Assembly (NCBI GenBank): GCA_014338405.1
Contig: JTDE01002499.1
Span: 14,736-78,735, forward strand
Source of the DNA: Paragonimus skrjabini miyazakii
Lineage: Eukaryota > Platyhelminthes > Trematoda > Plagiorchiida > Troglotrematidae
Length of the DNA: 64,000 nt
Direction of reading: 5' to 3'
Part shown: in pieces, positions 1 through 12,261 of the stretch
How positions within the stretch are numbered: the first letter of the stretch is position 1
Layout: every line of letters starts with the position of its first letter
The notes under the pieces: generated by a model
What the model was told of the DNA's origin: nothing
Databases searched by the model: none
The model's input: the letters and a program-made list of their open reading frames with translations, nothing else
Position numbers and translations under genes: made by a program

Positions 1-3000
1 TTACAACTCGGAGTTGTTTATTTAGTTTATGTGGACACCAGAATCTGATTATAAATTTGCTGATCCACGAATTGAGAAAATTCGTCTCCATCGTTTACAT
101 CCCCTAATTTTTCTCACTAGCCTGATACTTGTTCCCACTACATCATCCACCCCGTTTTGTTTTATTGAACTAATGTATCATTAAATGTCCGCAGCGCGAG
201 TGGCCATTCTTGTCCTGATCTGCTGGCGTGACGGTCCACCTTTGATCTTGTTGGTCCTGTTGAGAAACTATTGATTTTGCTGGACGAGACTATCGTCGCG
301 AACGATTGAGGTTTGCCATTTGTAATTATCGTTGCATTTTTTAATAGTACCGTAGAAATTGTTGAATCCAATCTTGTTCCCATTTTGGGGATCCGTTTTT
401 GAGCTACGCGTAACTCAACGATCAAACGTGAATCGTTACAATGATGAACTCCCGTTTATCTCCGTTTATGATGACCAAAGTATACTGCAGAGTATCTTGC
501 TCAAGCATGCACCAAGCTCAGGAGCGAATCGTGCTATTTATCAACCAAATTACTAGACAGATTCGTTGAATTGGCAGGTTCTACAAGCCAATGGGAAAAA
601 ACTTCAGGAGACGCAAACGCTGCAACGATCAAATACCAACACATGATCAAACGGATGAACAAAAGCTACTCAGCCCAATGGTTCAAGCTGAACAACAGGC
701 ATTCAATCATGGAGAAGTTTAGTAGAAAATAACAGTAACCCGGTGGAAGTTCTAAAAACTAATCAGCAACCAGTGAAAATGAGTGTAAAAAGGGGAATTG
801 CCACATGTTTAACACAGCGTGCCGCTAAGTTGTTGGCGCCATTTTGATTTTCGATTGTGTGTCATGTGCACATCATACTGGGCCTTCGACTTATGCTTCT
901 TTCTGTTGTCTCTTTTTACAGGACTGTCGTTAGAACCCTCACTTCAGAAGAACGCTTTCCCTTTGTGACTCTACGTAGCACAATCGGTTTACGAGTTTAG
1001 CGGAAACGCGAAGCCATAACGTTGGGCTTGCATTTTGCACATGAGACCTTCGGTCGGAAATCCGACAACACCCTGGAATAGCCAGTCATGTTTCAGGTTT
1101 AAAGATCATTTAATCACTGTATGTAATGCCGGACGCTCACCAATTATAATCAGGCAGGCCATTCAACTACACACGGTCTAACTCTCTAGTGTCGTTCAGC
1201 GGCAGATCGTTGGCAATCTGGCTGCCAATCTCAACGAACAGCTAAACCGTGAAACCATCAACCCGAGATATCGCCCCCAACAATATTCTCAGTAGACTTG
1301 CTATGTATAAACAGCCCACCTATGGACAGTTCTCAGCTTATCCCAAACAACATTGACCCCATTTCGAACTGAGACCCCATCGGCAACCCATTGGTATTTG
1401 GAAGCTGCCGCAGTGAACTAGGAGGAATTGAAACTTCCCTAGTTTTAAGAGTCAAACAAAACGGTTAAGGGATTCACCACCTTGTAATTTCGCGTTGGGA
1501 CGTTGAAATAGACGTTTGACCTCCACCGCACATTATGCTGTTGCATTCCGGTCTCTTGCAATACCCGAAACCACCATATGAGGCTGTTTAGGATAAACGT
1601 GAACTGTGCACGTGCTTGTATGCATTTCGAATAATTGCCTGCGATTTTAGTCACAGGCAATACTCTACCCGTGGTCTTGCCTATATTTTGCCTGCATTTC
1701 AGTCCACTATGTCAATATAAGGCTATTTTATTCATTATATATAATCCAGGCAAATCTGCGTCTCCTGTTATAGTGGAAATGCGAGTTGTTTCTACAACGA
1801 TTTTTACGCACTTCATTTGGTAGCTTGAAAGGTGCTAACCTGTTGTGTAGCCTACTAACCAAACAATAAGTGCATTTACATAAATAAAACCTCACACTTT
1901 GTGAATGGCATCCGGTTGTGAGCAATTCATATCAGTTTTAGGTAGTTTTTGGTGAGATCGCCTTTGACGTCCCTGAAATCCTGAAACTCTTTGATACGTG
2001 AGTCGCATTAATGGTAAAACCGTCCCTGTTTACTTTGTGAATATAAATTCACTACAAACCACTAACATCGGAGTTAGAATGATGGCGTGGGTATCTCAGC
2101 TTTAGTCGTGACTGTGTAATGAGTCTGCATCTTCTTCAGCACCGTAAGCTACATGACATAGAATAAAAATGTTTCAACAATTATCATTGGAAACTCCGCC
2201 TAACCAGTTCGACTCAATATCTTCCCGTTACGGCTTCCGAATCGCGTCAGCATAATCCGGGAGTGACTCTGAATGTACGAATTGGAGAGCAGGGAAGTTG
2301 CTTCGCGATTTGTCTGATCTCGCTGTTTTGGGTAGCATGAAGCGTTGGAATGCAACATTGTCGCGTGCGGTGTACAACGAACGTTTGTTGTAACCTCCAG
2401 GCGCACAATTAAGAATGGATGGATCAACTTGGTTCACCGTCAACTTAATCTCAACCTGCTGAGTCAAGAAGGCTTTCATTCATCTTTACGTTCTCCGTCC
2501 ATAAAACACACCGATTCCAGCAAGTGTTGGCAAGTAGTCGGATCAGAGTAGGCGTTCAACAAAGTCCAGAGTCTGCCTGACTCTGGCTAGAGTCGTTTCG
2601 CAGAAAGCCAGAGTTAATCATCAGTTGGTCAGAGTAGCATCCGAGTCGGCTGGTCACACTGGCGGCATCTTTCTTACACCCCAGGTTATTTGCGCTAACT
2701 ACAAAAGGAGTTCGGATCTCGTGAAATCCAACGCTTTCGGACTGTTGACATTAGTCCGTAGGTTTCAACGACTTCTCTCGTGATCGGTGTTCCTTAGGGA
2801 GCGATCTTATTTGGCAAAAACGGGTGTAGAATCAAATGAACCGAAGACGGCTCGTCAAAAATAACGCAACGATTAAACGAGGAGTATATTGTAGGCACGC
2901 AAAACCGACGTGGACGAGCGAATAACAGAACAAAACGATAATAGATCGGAACGACAAGCGAACGCGCAGCGTGAATAACACGTTCCAGTGCGCGGGGGGT

Positions 3001-3639
3001 AATCGTCGGTTTCCGTACTCGTTCAAACAAATGTTTGAGCACATATAATATTTGGAAACAAAAGAGTACAAGTGACAATAGTTACTCTAACATAGTTAGC
3101 CATAAACAAATAGCGTCGCTACAACGATCCCCTCAAGAAGAAAATCAGTGTGTTAACTTCCATAATGTAGCAGTGATTCAGTCAACGGAATCCGTTGACA
3201 GACATGAATGTTCAACTTTGTTCCTGTCACGAAGCCTACGTTTACTGTAGGCGGGAGAAGGGAGAATGATTGGAACTGGTTGGGGTAGCGCGTTTTAAAA
3301 GGTTAGTAATCAGGGTGGATTAGGAACGGATAGGTTGTAATCGACCAAGTAGGATCGTAGCTTTGGTCGCGTCCATCATAAGTGGTCCTCGCAGGAGTTC
3401 AAGGTTTCCAGCTTCTCGAAATGCGCGGCCTTAGCGCTTCATGCAGGTGATGGATGGTTAACCCGCAGTTTCTATAAAATGCAGTGTTAATCAATGGAGA
3501 AAGGATAACCTCACCGGGTCTCTGCTTCAATTGTGTCCAAGTGAATTAGGCTTTTACTTGCATGCTTTTTAAAAAGAATGTCTTGTTGATAGTCCGCCGT
3601 GGGTAAAGCCATTTAACATTAACTGGGCAAGGAAGCGCA
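1..3639. other. no recognisable gene
   Basis: I see no convincing exon or element here. A minus frame at 162-425 is rich in Ser/Thr and polar residues, and a plus frame at about 500-730, interrupted by a stop, is rich in Gln and basic residues. Either could be a worn LINE ORF1, but neither has a motif I can name. A minus ORF at 2794-3078 is basic and of unusual composition, again without a recognisable domain. Confidence 0.4.
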
Positions 3640-4085
3640 AAAAATGGCTAGATATGACGGGGATCCAGGCAGTCTGCTAATCGCAGTGGTCTCCGCAACT
3701 CTCGACCACGTCTGTTCTGAAGACTTGGTGCCGTCGAGACTGGCGGAGTCGCAACCGAAGCCAAATCAGTACATAGATTAGGCGATGTGTTAGCCGTAAA
3801 GAATGCTGCTGGTCATAAATCAGTTACCACATCGGGCGACTATATAAACACTGGCTTCAGTCTATTGATAGAGATAGCCTCGCGTTTACCATTGCGCTCC
3901 AGCACGATAGGTTTGTCATAGCACGTGAGTACGCGAAACGGACCTGTATAAGGCGGATGTGAAGGTCGTCGAGGAGTAACCGCATGGAACAAAAGGTGAG
4001 AGCACGCTGACAGACGAGAATCTGTTTACGTTGGCGTCATCTGTACCCTTGATGGGGTCGGTCGGAGTAGTCTCTTGTGCAGAGC
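3640..4085 (-). mobile_element. Ty3/gypsy integrase C-terminus (GPF/Y module), relic
   Basis: On the minus strand the frame ending at the stop at 3840 reads RLLRPTPSRVQ, then (after one in-frame stop) SHLLFHAV, HPPYTGPFRVL, IVLERNGKREAI and SINRLKPVFI. This is the usual C-terminal tail of a chromovirus/CsRn1-type Ty3 integrase: the RPTP linker, the THVFVR-like block, the GPF/Y module and the SLDRLKP motif. Downstream to about 3640 another frame gives ATPPVSTAPS and a basic LRRPLR stretch, resembling the end of such polyproteins. The RNase H and integrase core that should lie at higher coordinates are not visible. The gag-protease piece at 5530-6934 has the same orientation but looks like a different (Mag-like) lineage, so I treat it as a separate insertion. 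Confidence 0.65.
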
Positions 4086-5432
4086 CAACCGCGGTTGCTG
4101 TGACAATATTGAAATCCCCTCGTCAGGACCTCATTTTGAAATGGGATAAATGTTAATTGGGCTACAATGAGAGATGTCCATAACACCCATTAAACACGCC
4201 AACTCTGTCCCGGGGTAAGCCCGAATCTGTGAAGAGTTGACAAAGGGTTGGGTCCGATTAGGCGTGAAACAAAATCGCGAACACAACTTACATAATCGTA
4301 AACAAAGATGACGTGAGCACACTGCGTTACGCAAGTGATAATCAAAAGACGGAGCTATCGAACTAGCTTGAACAAGCAAAATGTACACTCAAACCATGAC
4401 CACCGATATGCGATGGGACATACTGTTTTCAGGTTATCCATAATCATTAATCAGCGATGAGACTGACTCCGCAAAAATGTTCCATTCGTCGAAATTTCTT
4501 ATCTTTGTTCGGTAAGTAGAATAGTGAAGATGGTTTGACACATGGCCTACTCCTGGCCAACTTGGCCGAGTCGACCACTTGTTTACTGGTCAGTTGTATG
4601 GTGTAGAGCAAAAGGTTTGTTTGACTACCGAGCTCAACTTGCAATGGGTGAGATAAGTGAACACATTCTCCGTAAAGCAGCGTGGTGACTGCAGACTTTC
4701 TAACCGTGAAATGCAGGTCTACTGGTGGAAGTGTTGTTTTACATGAGACTTAATAAACCCCGCACGATATACTTTGACACCGTACAAGCCGCAGGAAAAA
4801 TGCAGGAAGGAAAATCAGAGTGCAAAATCCCCCACAATGGTCCCTGCTACTTTAAGAAACTGAGCATTGACGTCTGCGGCATCCGAGATGGTCTGGGGCC
4901 GAATACCGCGTGCAAATAAGTGGTTTTGTTTCTGGTCTTGTTTAGACGCTTAACCCATGTGTTGGTTTGTCGAATAAACAACCCTTGTGCCATCCGCGTT
5001 CTTGGATCACAACAGTAGTTTTCGTTACGTAAGGTGTTGCAAACCTGAGAAGCACGGATTTGTATTTCTGAGGAGGACTAGCAAACGAAAGTTACATGCA
5101 TAAGTAGTAAAATAGTCGATGTTTTCAGAATTCCTAAGAAAGTGCATTTTCGACAAATGTCAAACGCGCACATTCCTCCCCATTATTTTTGGTTCTGAAT
5201 GTGGGTTGATTCCAATCGATCTGTCTGGTTATCAGTCGAGGTCGATCTGCACACAGATAATTTGTGTTGCCGTCACGACGTTCCGACCAATGTATATTGG
5301 GCATGTATTGCTGTTTGGGAATCTTTTGATTTTCTGGTAATTCGGGTCCGATTCTCAATCCATGTGAAAAAAAGATATTTCTTATCTGGTGCGCAAAAGT
5401 TCAACAGTGTGAACATAGCCAACGGATTTAGT

Positions 5433-5471
<39 letters not shown>

Positions 5472-5529
5472 AATTTGAAATACACAACAGTAGTCGGAAA
5501 TGTACTTGGCTGAAACCTACAGCCAGGTT
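4086..5529. other. no recognisable gene; carries an AT microsatellite
   Basis: Short ORFs on both strands (for example minus 4131-4388 and plus 4725-4919) show no domain I recognise. The only clear structure is the AT repeat listed separately. The span lies where reverse transcriptase and integrase of a minus-strand gypsy element could have been, but I see no RT motifs. Confidence 0.4.
5437..5468. repeat. (AT)16 microsatellite
   Basis: Sixteen uninterrupted AT units, directly visible. Confidence 0.95.
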
Positions 5530-5949
5530 CTACGCAGTAGTAGTAACAGAGCAGGTTAGCCGGCGAAATCGTAGTGTAGTCGGGTAGGAATTACAATCAT
5601 TACACCCGCAGCAATTCAAATGAAAGTCCGGGACGTTGTGCTGATGACGTTGCTTCTTCTTCACACGTTCAGGGGTTCTTATACGCGCCGTGTCGATTGC
5701 ACATACTCTATCAGTAACTGACTGAAAATCCGCAGCAAACTCAGAAACGAATTTTTCAGTCTCAGAAGATTCAACAGACAATATAAGAGAGAGCATCAAA
5801 ATCTTCATACACTCAAGACCGATAATAGACCGACCGGAATTGACAACAAAAAATGAACATGAATAAGTGACCGACTGCACATCTGTGAGTGAAAGTTCAC
5901 ATTCACCAAGAATAGGTAAAGCATGTCCAGTAATACCCTTAACAGACAT
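5530..5949 (-). mobile_element. Ty3/gypsy (Mag-like) protease C-terminal half, truncated
   Basis: The minus frame begins SVKGITGHALPILGEC and continues to a SGRSIIGLECMK block. This is the flap and C-terminal hydrophobic block (SVLGLxAM) of the aspartic protease in K02A2.6/Mag-type gypsy polyproteins. A following Asp/Glu-rich linker (ETEKFVSEFAADF) also fits the family. The catalytic DTG region, expected upstream at higher coordinates, is missing or shifted. After about 5690 the frame no longer resembles the protease-RT linker, so the element is probably broken here. Confidence 0.7.
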
Positions 5950-6125
5950 ATTCGCCGCTTTATGTAGGCGAAAGAAATGAAAGATTCAATATTACCGGTG
6001 TCAACAATGAAGGCAAGCTGGGGATCATCGTTAACAGTGGAAGATTGTGTTATATGGTGTGTAAAATCAACAGAATTAGCAGAAATTACGGTAAGGGCAT
6101 TGGATTGAAAGTCAGACGAGAGAAT

Positions 6126-6419
6126 TTACTCTTCTAAAGAAGTTTGTACTAAACGCGTCTCTGAGCTAAGACGGACGGATTGAATGTGACCTATCTTTCC
6201 ATATTTATGGCAGTTGGAATCGCGGAATAGACACGTAATTCTAGAAAGCTTATGATCACTTGATTTAGAGTTAACCCAGCATTGGACAAAATCATGATTC
6301 GAATGGTGTGGTTCAAATGTCGTATTCATGTGATAAGTTACTTTTTCGAATTGCCACTTTTGGTGGTATATCTGCTTCCTAGCACTGTTGGCATATAACA
6401 CCGTTGGTTGTTCATTCAC
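6126..6419 (-). mobile_element. Ty3/gypsy gag nucleocapsid region, degenerate zinc knuckle
   Basis: The minus frame contains NCHKYGKIGHIQSVR, a C-X2-C-X4-H-X4-C nucleocapsid knuckle in which the second Cys reads Tyr and the last Cys reads Arg. It lies between the gag at 6554-6934 and the protease at 5530-5949, in the order expected for one minus-strand element. Loss of two metal ligands marks it as a relic. Confidence 0.65.
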
Positions 6420-6553
6420 CGCTGTCTTTGCATCCTGAAAGTGTTCACGGAGAGCTCTGACAGATTAAAAAGATGTCTCCTTCATTAGTAAAAACTCTTG
6501 CTGGAGACCAGAGGTATTGATTCCTGTGATTATTCGATCTCTTAGCTGAATTT

Positions 6554-6934
6554 TTAGTTGATCACCCCAATCACACATTGCTGTTTCAGTTTGAGGCTGA
6601 ACAATGAACGCACAGACCCTTCGATTTTCTTTTTTTCTATTAAAGTGTGGAATTTTGCTGTTTCTGCAGCTTCCATTTTGACTGGTTGAACATGCTTGAG
6701 TAGCAGATGCTTCAAAGAATCGTACGAAAGTGAAAGAGACTGATCGGGAAAAGTCAGATTTTTAGTCAGAGCATAGGCGTCCTTGCCAATGACCGTGAGG
6801 AAATGCGGTGTTTTCTTCTCCTCTCTCATATCTTCACAGGTGATACACGGAATTCCAAGGCGTTCCAGGTAATCTTCGATTTCCCATGGACTAGATTGGT
6901 TGTTCAGATTCTCCAAACTATAGAAATTTCTCAT
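6554..6934 (-). mobile_element. Ty3/gypsy (Mag-like) gag N-terminal part
   Basis: This 126-residue frame starts MRNFYSLENLNNQSSPWEIE and includes DYLERLGI, EEKKTPHFLTVIGKDAY and LSYDSLKHLLLKHVQP. These blocks are typical of the gag of Mag-type Ty3 elements: the E-DYLERFE helix, the K-A-FLTVIG-DAY core and the SYDTLK-LL-EHV-P block. The frame is open to 6554. The next frame with gag character resumes at 6419, so a frameshift or deletion separates capsid from nucleocapsid. The ATG at 6934 is only 7 bases from a primer-site-like sequence. Confidence 0.75.
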
Positions 6935-6941
6935 AGGAAGT

Positions 6942-6959
6942 ATCCTGACCGTGACGCCA
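6942..6959 (-). promoter_or_regulatory. possible primer binding site of the Mag-like element
   Basis: Read on the minus strand this is TGGCGTCACGGTCAGGAT, beginning with TGG (complement of a tRNA CCA end) and ending like the TGGCGNNN..CAGGAT sites complementary to tRNA-Ser. A TG/CA-type LTR border (ACA read on minus) would lie at about 6961. Several mismatches to a real tRNA-Ser end are expected, so this is tentative. Confidence 0.35.
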
Positions 6960-7250
6960 ATGTATACATGTATATTTAAAGAACGTCAAGACCGTCGTAT
7001 AGGATGTATGCTTAAACACCATTACGTTCACTCCTTTTAGTTAATTACACTATGTGTAGTAAACACAACTGGACGTGCGGCACGTGTGGGCAGAATGTTA
7101 GAATGCACCTGAAGTTGCCATGGTCCTAAGTCGCAGTGAGTGTCATTCAGATCACACGATTGAACAACTTGTTATTGTTGGTTTCTTTGTTCATACCCCC
7201 CCCCCAAGTACTGTAGACGTTAAATTGGAAGTTGCCTGTGTTAGTGATTA

Positions 7251-7294
7251 TTTGATACTGATGAGCAAGTACGAAATGCTGGCATCTACCAATA
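7251..7294 (+). ncRNA. hammerhead-ribozyme-like motif (minimal, degenerate stem II)
   Basis: The core reads CTGATGA (7258-7264), G...C closing a short stem II (7265-7272), GAAA (7273-7276), a 3-bp stem III TGC/GCA with a TG loop (7277-7284), then TC with the predicted cut after C7286. Stem I pairs 7252-7257 with 7287-7292 at five of six positions. All invariant core bases are present in the right order. Stem II is weak (outer G-C, then a C/A mismatch, one A-T). Minimal hammerheads with a very short stem III are known from Penelope-like elements and schistosome SINE-like repeats. It may be a worn copy. Confidence 0.4.
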
Positions 7295-7842
7295 TTCCTC
7301 TTCTAACTGTTTTGTTCAAATTACTGAAGGGATATAACTGTTTTAAACACAATTCAGTCATGTGATCACACAGTGATAATGGATGTGGATGCAATTTGCA
7401 GGACAGGAAAAATAATAAGACATGTAGAGTGGAAGCAGAGAATAAGAATAAGGAAATAAGAATTCGGGGAATAATCAATATATGTGACGTACTACTAAAG
7501 TGAGGATAGATTCACAACCATGTTTTCGAACATATAACGGTGGTTTAATATGATGTATGACAAACGCTTCGGGAAAAGCTAAAGCGCGTCTGTTTATTGT
7601 CCAACAGATAACACGGAAAGGTTTAACGTGGTCTGTTCGGCAGCCAGATTCTTGCAAATGTTTTGAAATTGCTGACGAGTAGTAGGGGATTGTTGATTCT
7701 CATTTAGATTGAAAATCACCCACAGTTGATCGCAGCTGTCGCATTCACATAAACTTTCCAGTCGACTCCTTTCGAACAGCAGAAGAACTAGACTCGAGTT
7801 TCGCTGTCATTAGAGCTCGTCAGTAGTGCATATCCTCGTCAA

Positions 7843-7908
7843 TGCCGGGAGTAGAACCACGGCCACGCTGTTCATGAGGCAACCGTGTTTACCACTGCGC
7901 CATTGACC
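7843..7908 (-). repeat. tRNA-Met-like SINE head or tRNA pseudogene
   Basis: On the minus strand there is a perfect 7-bp acceptor stem (GTCAATG at the 5' end, CATTGAC at the 3' end), an exact A-box TGGCGCAGTGG (7892-7902), an anticodon-like loop CTCATGA giving CAT, and a B-box GGTTCTACTCC (7848-7858) with one change from GGTTCGANTCC. The T-stem is partly broken. The pol III promoter boxes together with the damaged T-arm suggest a tRNA-derived SINE or a tRNA pseudogene rather than a working tRNA-Met. Confidence 0.6.
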
Positions 7909-10300
7909 TCACATTTGGCACGACCGGATTATCATATGTGAACACTCAACCACTTTCGCTTGTGAGTAATGATCAGGTTGCCCGATCGCCTCGAGAGGAG
8001 ACACAGTTTTGAATTTGCGCACTTTTCTATCCCACTGTTGGCACTCAGAAGCCATTTCAAGAAGTGCTCCAAAATTCCAGTGCAGAGTGCCCAAAATGTT
8101 GCCAACGCACTGAAAACCACAGCTACGGGTAAATTCATAAGCAACGTTTGCTTTGACCATCGTGAGCACGTCTTACCATTAGTATTCTCTTTTTACATGC
8201 ATCCATATCGATCATTATCATCTGATCACGTGACCGAGTGATGTTTGATCACATCAACACATTCCGATCATAGGCGCCCGCACGTCCAATTGTGTGTGGT
8301 TCACTTCGCGTAGGTAATTGAAAAGAGCGAACGAAATGATGTTTAAGCATACCTCTTGCATGATGATCTTTGTGTTCTTACCTATCTTCGGATATAATGC
8401 TTCTACAATCCTAACATCCTGCAAAGGCCCCGGGGAACCGGGCAAAATTGGCCTTTCCAAAGAAAAAACCTTTCGTTGGACCTCCTCAATCAGAAACTAC
8501 CGCACACAAAATCGTAAATGTACTTTAAGAACACTAGACGTTCTTTAAAGACGTACACAACACTTTGTCACTAACAAAATCAGCTGGACAAATTAGGATT
8601 AACTGTTTAGGCCACAGAGCAAAGAACTGATTAGGCCTCCAGCGAGTTCGTGAGAAGAAGACGAGTTGAATAACAGGCTAGAAAGTGAACAAAAAAAATT
8701 GTGAAATATCACGTAAGAATACGTTCTTATAAAACACAATGTGTTTGACATAAAAGAGCAGGACAACGTCATATAAGAAAAAACCATCTCGACTAACAAA
8801 ATCACTAAAAGTAATTGTTTGCAGGTTTACGGTCTACATCATGTAGTTAGGTAGCCACAAACGATCAGAAACACAACTGATGAGAAAAGACATAAAAACA
8901 GGAGGAAATCTGGCTTAAGTTTAGAAGGTTGTGGAAGGAGTTTAATTGACAAACTTTGATAATACGCTATTTATGGATGATCTACAATTTATAGATATTA
9001 TATTTCCGCCAGGTAAAAAGTTATCTTGACTATTTGGTCAATTAATTTTCAAGTTCCTAAGGCAGCCATGCCCAAACATGTTTGGCAGTCATCCCCTTGT
9101 TGGGTTATTGGAAATAAAATCGTCCAACAAACCCTCAATTCATGCCAACACTAGATGAAACCACTGCACTACAAAGAAATTTGCTTCTTTCCTACATTTT
9201 CTACCAAGTGGACTGTGAGCATCCTTCTTAAAACGAATATATGTTAAATTAATTTAAAAATACACAAAGGAAAATATCCCTGACTGGAAATTACATTCAA
9301 CTTTACTTTAGTGGATGAGCCTGTGGTCACTTACATTGGTAATTAGCTCGTTGTTTTCCCTCGGAAAACACAGGTCCTATTTCGGTCCTTATATTTAGGC
9401 CAGATAATCTTTATTTTGTACGGTTGCTAGCTCGTAGAAGATAGCAACACAGAGAAATTGTGACGTAAATGACAGATTTTCAGAAGCCAGATATTGCACT
9501 TCAAACTTAAGTCGAAGGCTCAGAAAAGTCGGTTTTGAATCACATTTTCGTTGCAATATCTATCATTCAACGAGTAAATACACTGCCCTTGCTCCGTAAC
9601 TATCAGTACACCTTTCACATCAACGAAGGAGAAGAAATTTGGCATGTAGTTCAACTGATCCATTTCTACCCGAGACTTATCAAAAGAGGCAATCCTAGAA
9701 CTAATATAAGTCTTATTTAATTAGCTTGCTCAGTAGCTAAGACAAACAGTTGCTCTGTTTTACACCGAAGATTACAAACTACTAATTTTTTTAACTGTTC
9801 TAAGTTTTGCCATCTGTTACTGTTTTTTCCTTTAACTGAAGCCTTCGAATCAACGATCTTTTAAAAATGCTGTTTGTATGACGGAGAATTGATATGTAAG
9901 TTTTTGTTGCAAAATTCTTCAAACAACAGTTGATTTTGATTCTTTCAAAAAACGCTAAGCACATCTTTCAGTTCAAACATTGAAAACGGGCCGATTGGAA
10001 AGTCTGTGGGAATGTGACAGCTGCGATCGGTTGCGGGTGATGTTCAATCTATATGAAAATCTAATACTGCAATTTTTTCTCGTGATGACCGCCGTACTTC
10101 GTTTATTGAACTCACTTCTATGTTTGATCATTGAAGTCTGTGTATACGCCAGTGTAATCAGTTCTTACTAACTGATCCTCTTCACAAACAATGTTTATCG
10201 CATTGAAAATGTGTGTAACAACTTTGTGATCTATAACTGACCTCTCAAATCGATCATTATCACCAACATCTAATGATAACAACTAACTATAAAACATTGT
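7909..10300. other. no recognisable gene
   Basis: AT-rich sequence with short ORFs only (for example plus 7969-8241 and plus 9535-9720) and no motif I can assign. This may include the unrecognised body of the SINE and old repeats. Confidence 0.4.
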
Positions 10301-10389
10301 CAACGTTCTCATGCCCTGTCCGTCGTGGATTAATTTTCAAGCCGTAGCTCACTTCGAGAAGCTAGTGGTGCTGCAACAAGTCAGTCACA

Positions 10390-10545
10390 ACAGAAGCGAG
10401 GCCCAGATTAAGATGCACCGGCAGCCGTCGTCTAAAGCCCAAAGAGTTGATGAGCGTAGGCATAGGAGAATTACTATGTACAACTTGCTTGCTTCAGAAA
10501 GCTCTGGTGTCGAACCTCAGGTAGTGCTTGGTCTAGACAAATGAT
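10390..10545 (+). mobile_element. CR1-like LINE, ORF1 remnant
   Basis: The plus frame contains DERRHRRITMYNLLASESSG, resembling the R-NVI-NLPES-S block that opens the RNA-binding part of CR1/Pido-type ORF1 proteins. It lies upstream of an endonuclease and an RT remnant on the same strand, at plausible spacing. The rest of ORF1 is not readable. Confidence 0.4.
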
Positions 10546-10983
10546 AGTTCTTTGCGTCACTAACTGGTCTCTGCGCTTTACCAGTCACAGGCGCGAATCA
10601 TTTGTCCCGGATAGCTAACTTAGCCTCGCTAAATGAGCCTCGACTTCTCAGTCGAAGAGGTGACGTAACAGTTGCATACAGTTTGGCCCGCAGCCTGCTC
10701 ACGGTTGTCTGTGGGGATCAATTAGCATTCTAACTGCCCATGAAACACCAGATCCGATTGGGGACAGTCGTGTACTATCATCAAATGCAGTGCAATTTTT
10801 GCTGATATCACTCCAGGTGACTCTAACGAGGATGCCGAATCTAATCCAGGAGTTCAAAAATATCCGATTCAGTCACTCCAGTATAGGCTGGCAGCCTCAA
10901 AGTGCGGTACAATAAATCGACCCAGCTCTTCTCATTCGGTGAATCTCCTTAGGTAGATTCATCTAATATGCTTACTTTGGGTA

Positions 10984-11530
10984 GTGAAACTGACTTCTGG
11001 TATTGTTATTATACCAATGCAGGTTCAGTCGTTAAGAAAGTGTACGTGCTTTAAGACCTCTGTTCTAGGCGAACTCCATTTATCAAAGACATCACGGAGA
11101 CGCAGTATAATGAAACGCGCGATGTCGAAATGACTATTCCCGGCATGACAGTGTTTCACAGTGATAAAACTAGTGTGTGAAATAGGTGGCATTGCTCTTT
11201 ATTTGAGATCGCAAATAAAGACTTCAAGTATTCGCGAGAGATTGTTACTGGATCTTCCGGAAGCAGCCTAGAGAGTTGTTAACGTCAATCAATAGTTCAC
11301 TTATCTGACTGGTGTGATCTGCGGATCACCTTTTATGCACAGGACCTTGCACGGTTCTCCGCATAGAATAACATCTTCAGGACCACATCAGATGGCGGAT
11401 GGGTCGAGTACCATCTAGTCTGGAGTATACTCTCAACAAGCAATCTAAATACTACATCTCCACCAGGTTGTAGTGGTCACGTGGCAATAGAACTCAACTA
11501 TCTACACGAAGCTAGACTACATATTACCTC
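10984..11530 (+). mobile_element. CR1-like LINE, AP endonuclease remnant
   Basis: In shifting plus frames I read CYYTNAGSVVKKV (compare the YTNARSL-NK start of the endonuclease), FIKDITETQYNE (compare ITETWL, with the catalytic Glu kept), EMTIPGMTVFHSDKTS (the IPGY-LFR-DR block) and, near the end, SPPGCSGHVAIELNYL (compare LGxSDHV; Asp replaced by Gly). Several stops interrupt it. Order and spacing fit one domain of about 180 residues. Confidence 0.6.
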
Positions 11531-12261
11531 GAATGTCTAAAGGCGTATCACAAAGCAAATTCCCTAGGGACGAAGACCCAACTTAACAGAGTTGAGTGGC
11601 AAGGCCCCATCACTGCACTCAGCCTAGACCATCACCGACAATTCTTCCTTTAGGAACTCTCCGATGCCGTTAACAATCACGTTTCAGTAAAGTATACCAG
11701 CCCTGGTAGAAACCCAAGACGCTTAATGACTACAATGAAACGCTTAGATTGAATCACGTACCAACTAGAACAATCTGAACTTGCATTCACTGATTTTGTC
11801 ACGTAGCCCAGTCGTAACATGGCTGCTATCAAACATGAACGATTCTGCTATCAACGCGACCTTACTCAAAAACGGAAGGTTAATTTTAAGCTTTTATGCG
11901 ACGAAGTCGAAATACACACAAAGAGCAAGCTTGGCACTTCTGAGCAGCAAACCTGTGATTTGTCAACCTGGATTTGTCAGTATAAGTGCACAGCCAGCTG
12001 ACATTGGGAATAAGCAATAAATGTGTGTGAACTTTGGACCAATACCAAGTTTCGCATGTAACCGTTTTTAGTTTTATTTTCCTTTGTAATTGTAACAGCA
12101 TGATGAAAATTTATCGAAAACATGTTTGCTACACTTCGTGTTCGCTGACTCAATGGGAATTTTTGGAAACAATGTGTACAACTGCAAATCAGGGGCGACT
12201 TTCAAGCACACAGATATCAACTTCATTAAATTACTCCAAATTTCAATGTGACGAGTCAGAA

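Noticed and set aside
5199..5513. 104-codon plus ORF
   Set aside because: Its end is a translated AT microsatellite and the rest shows no domain.
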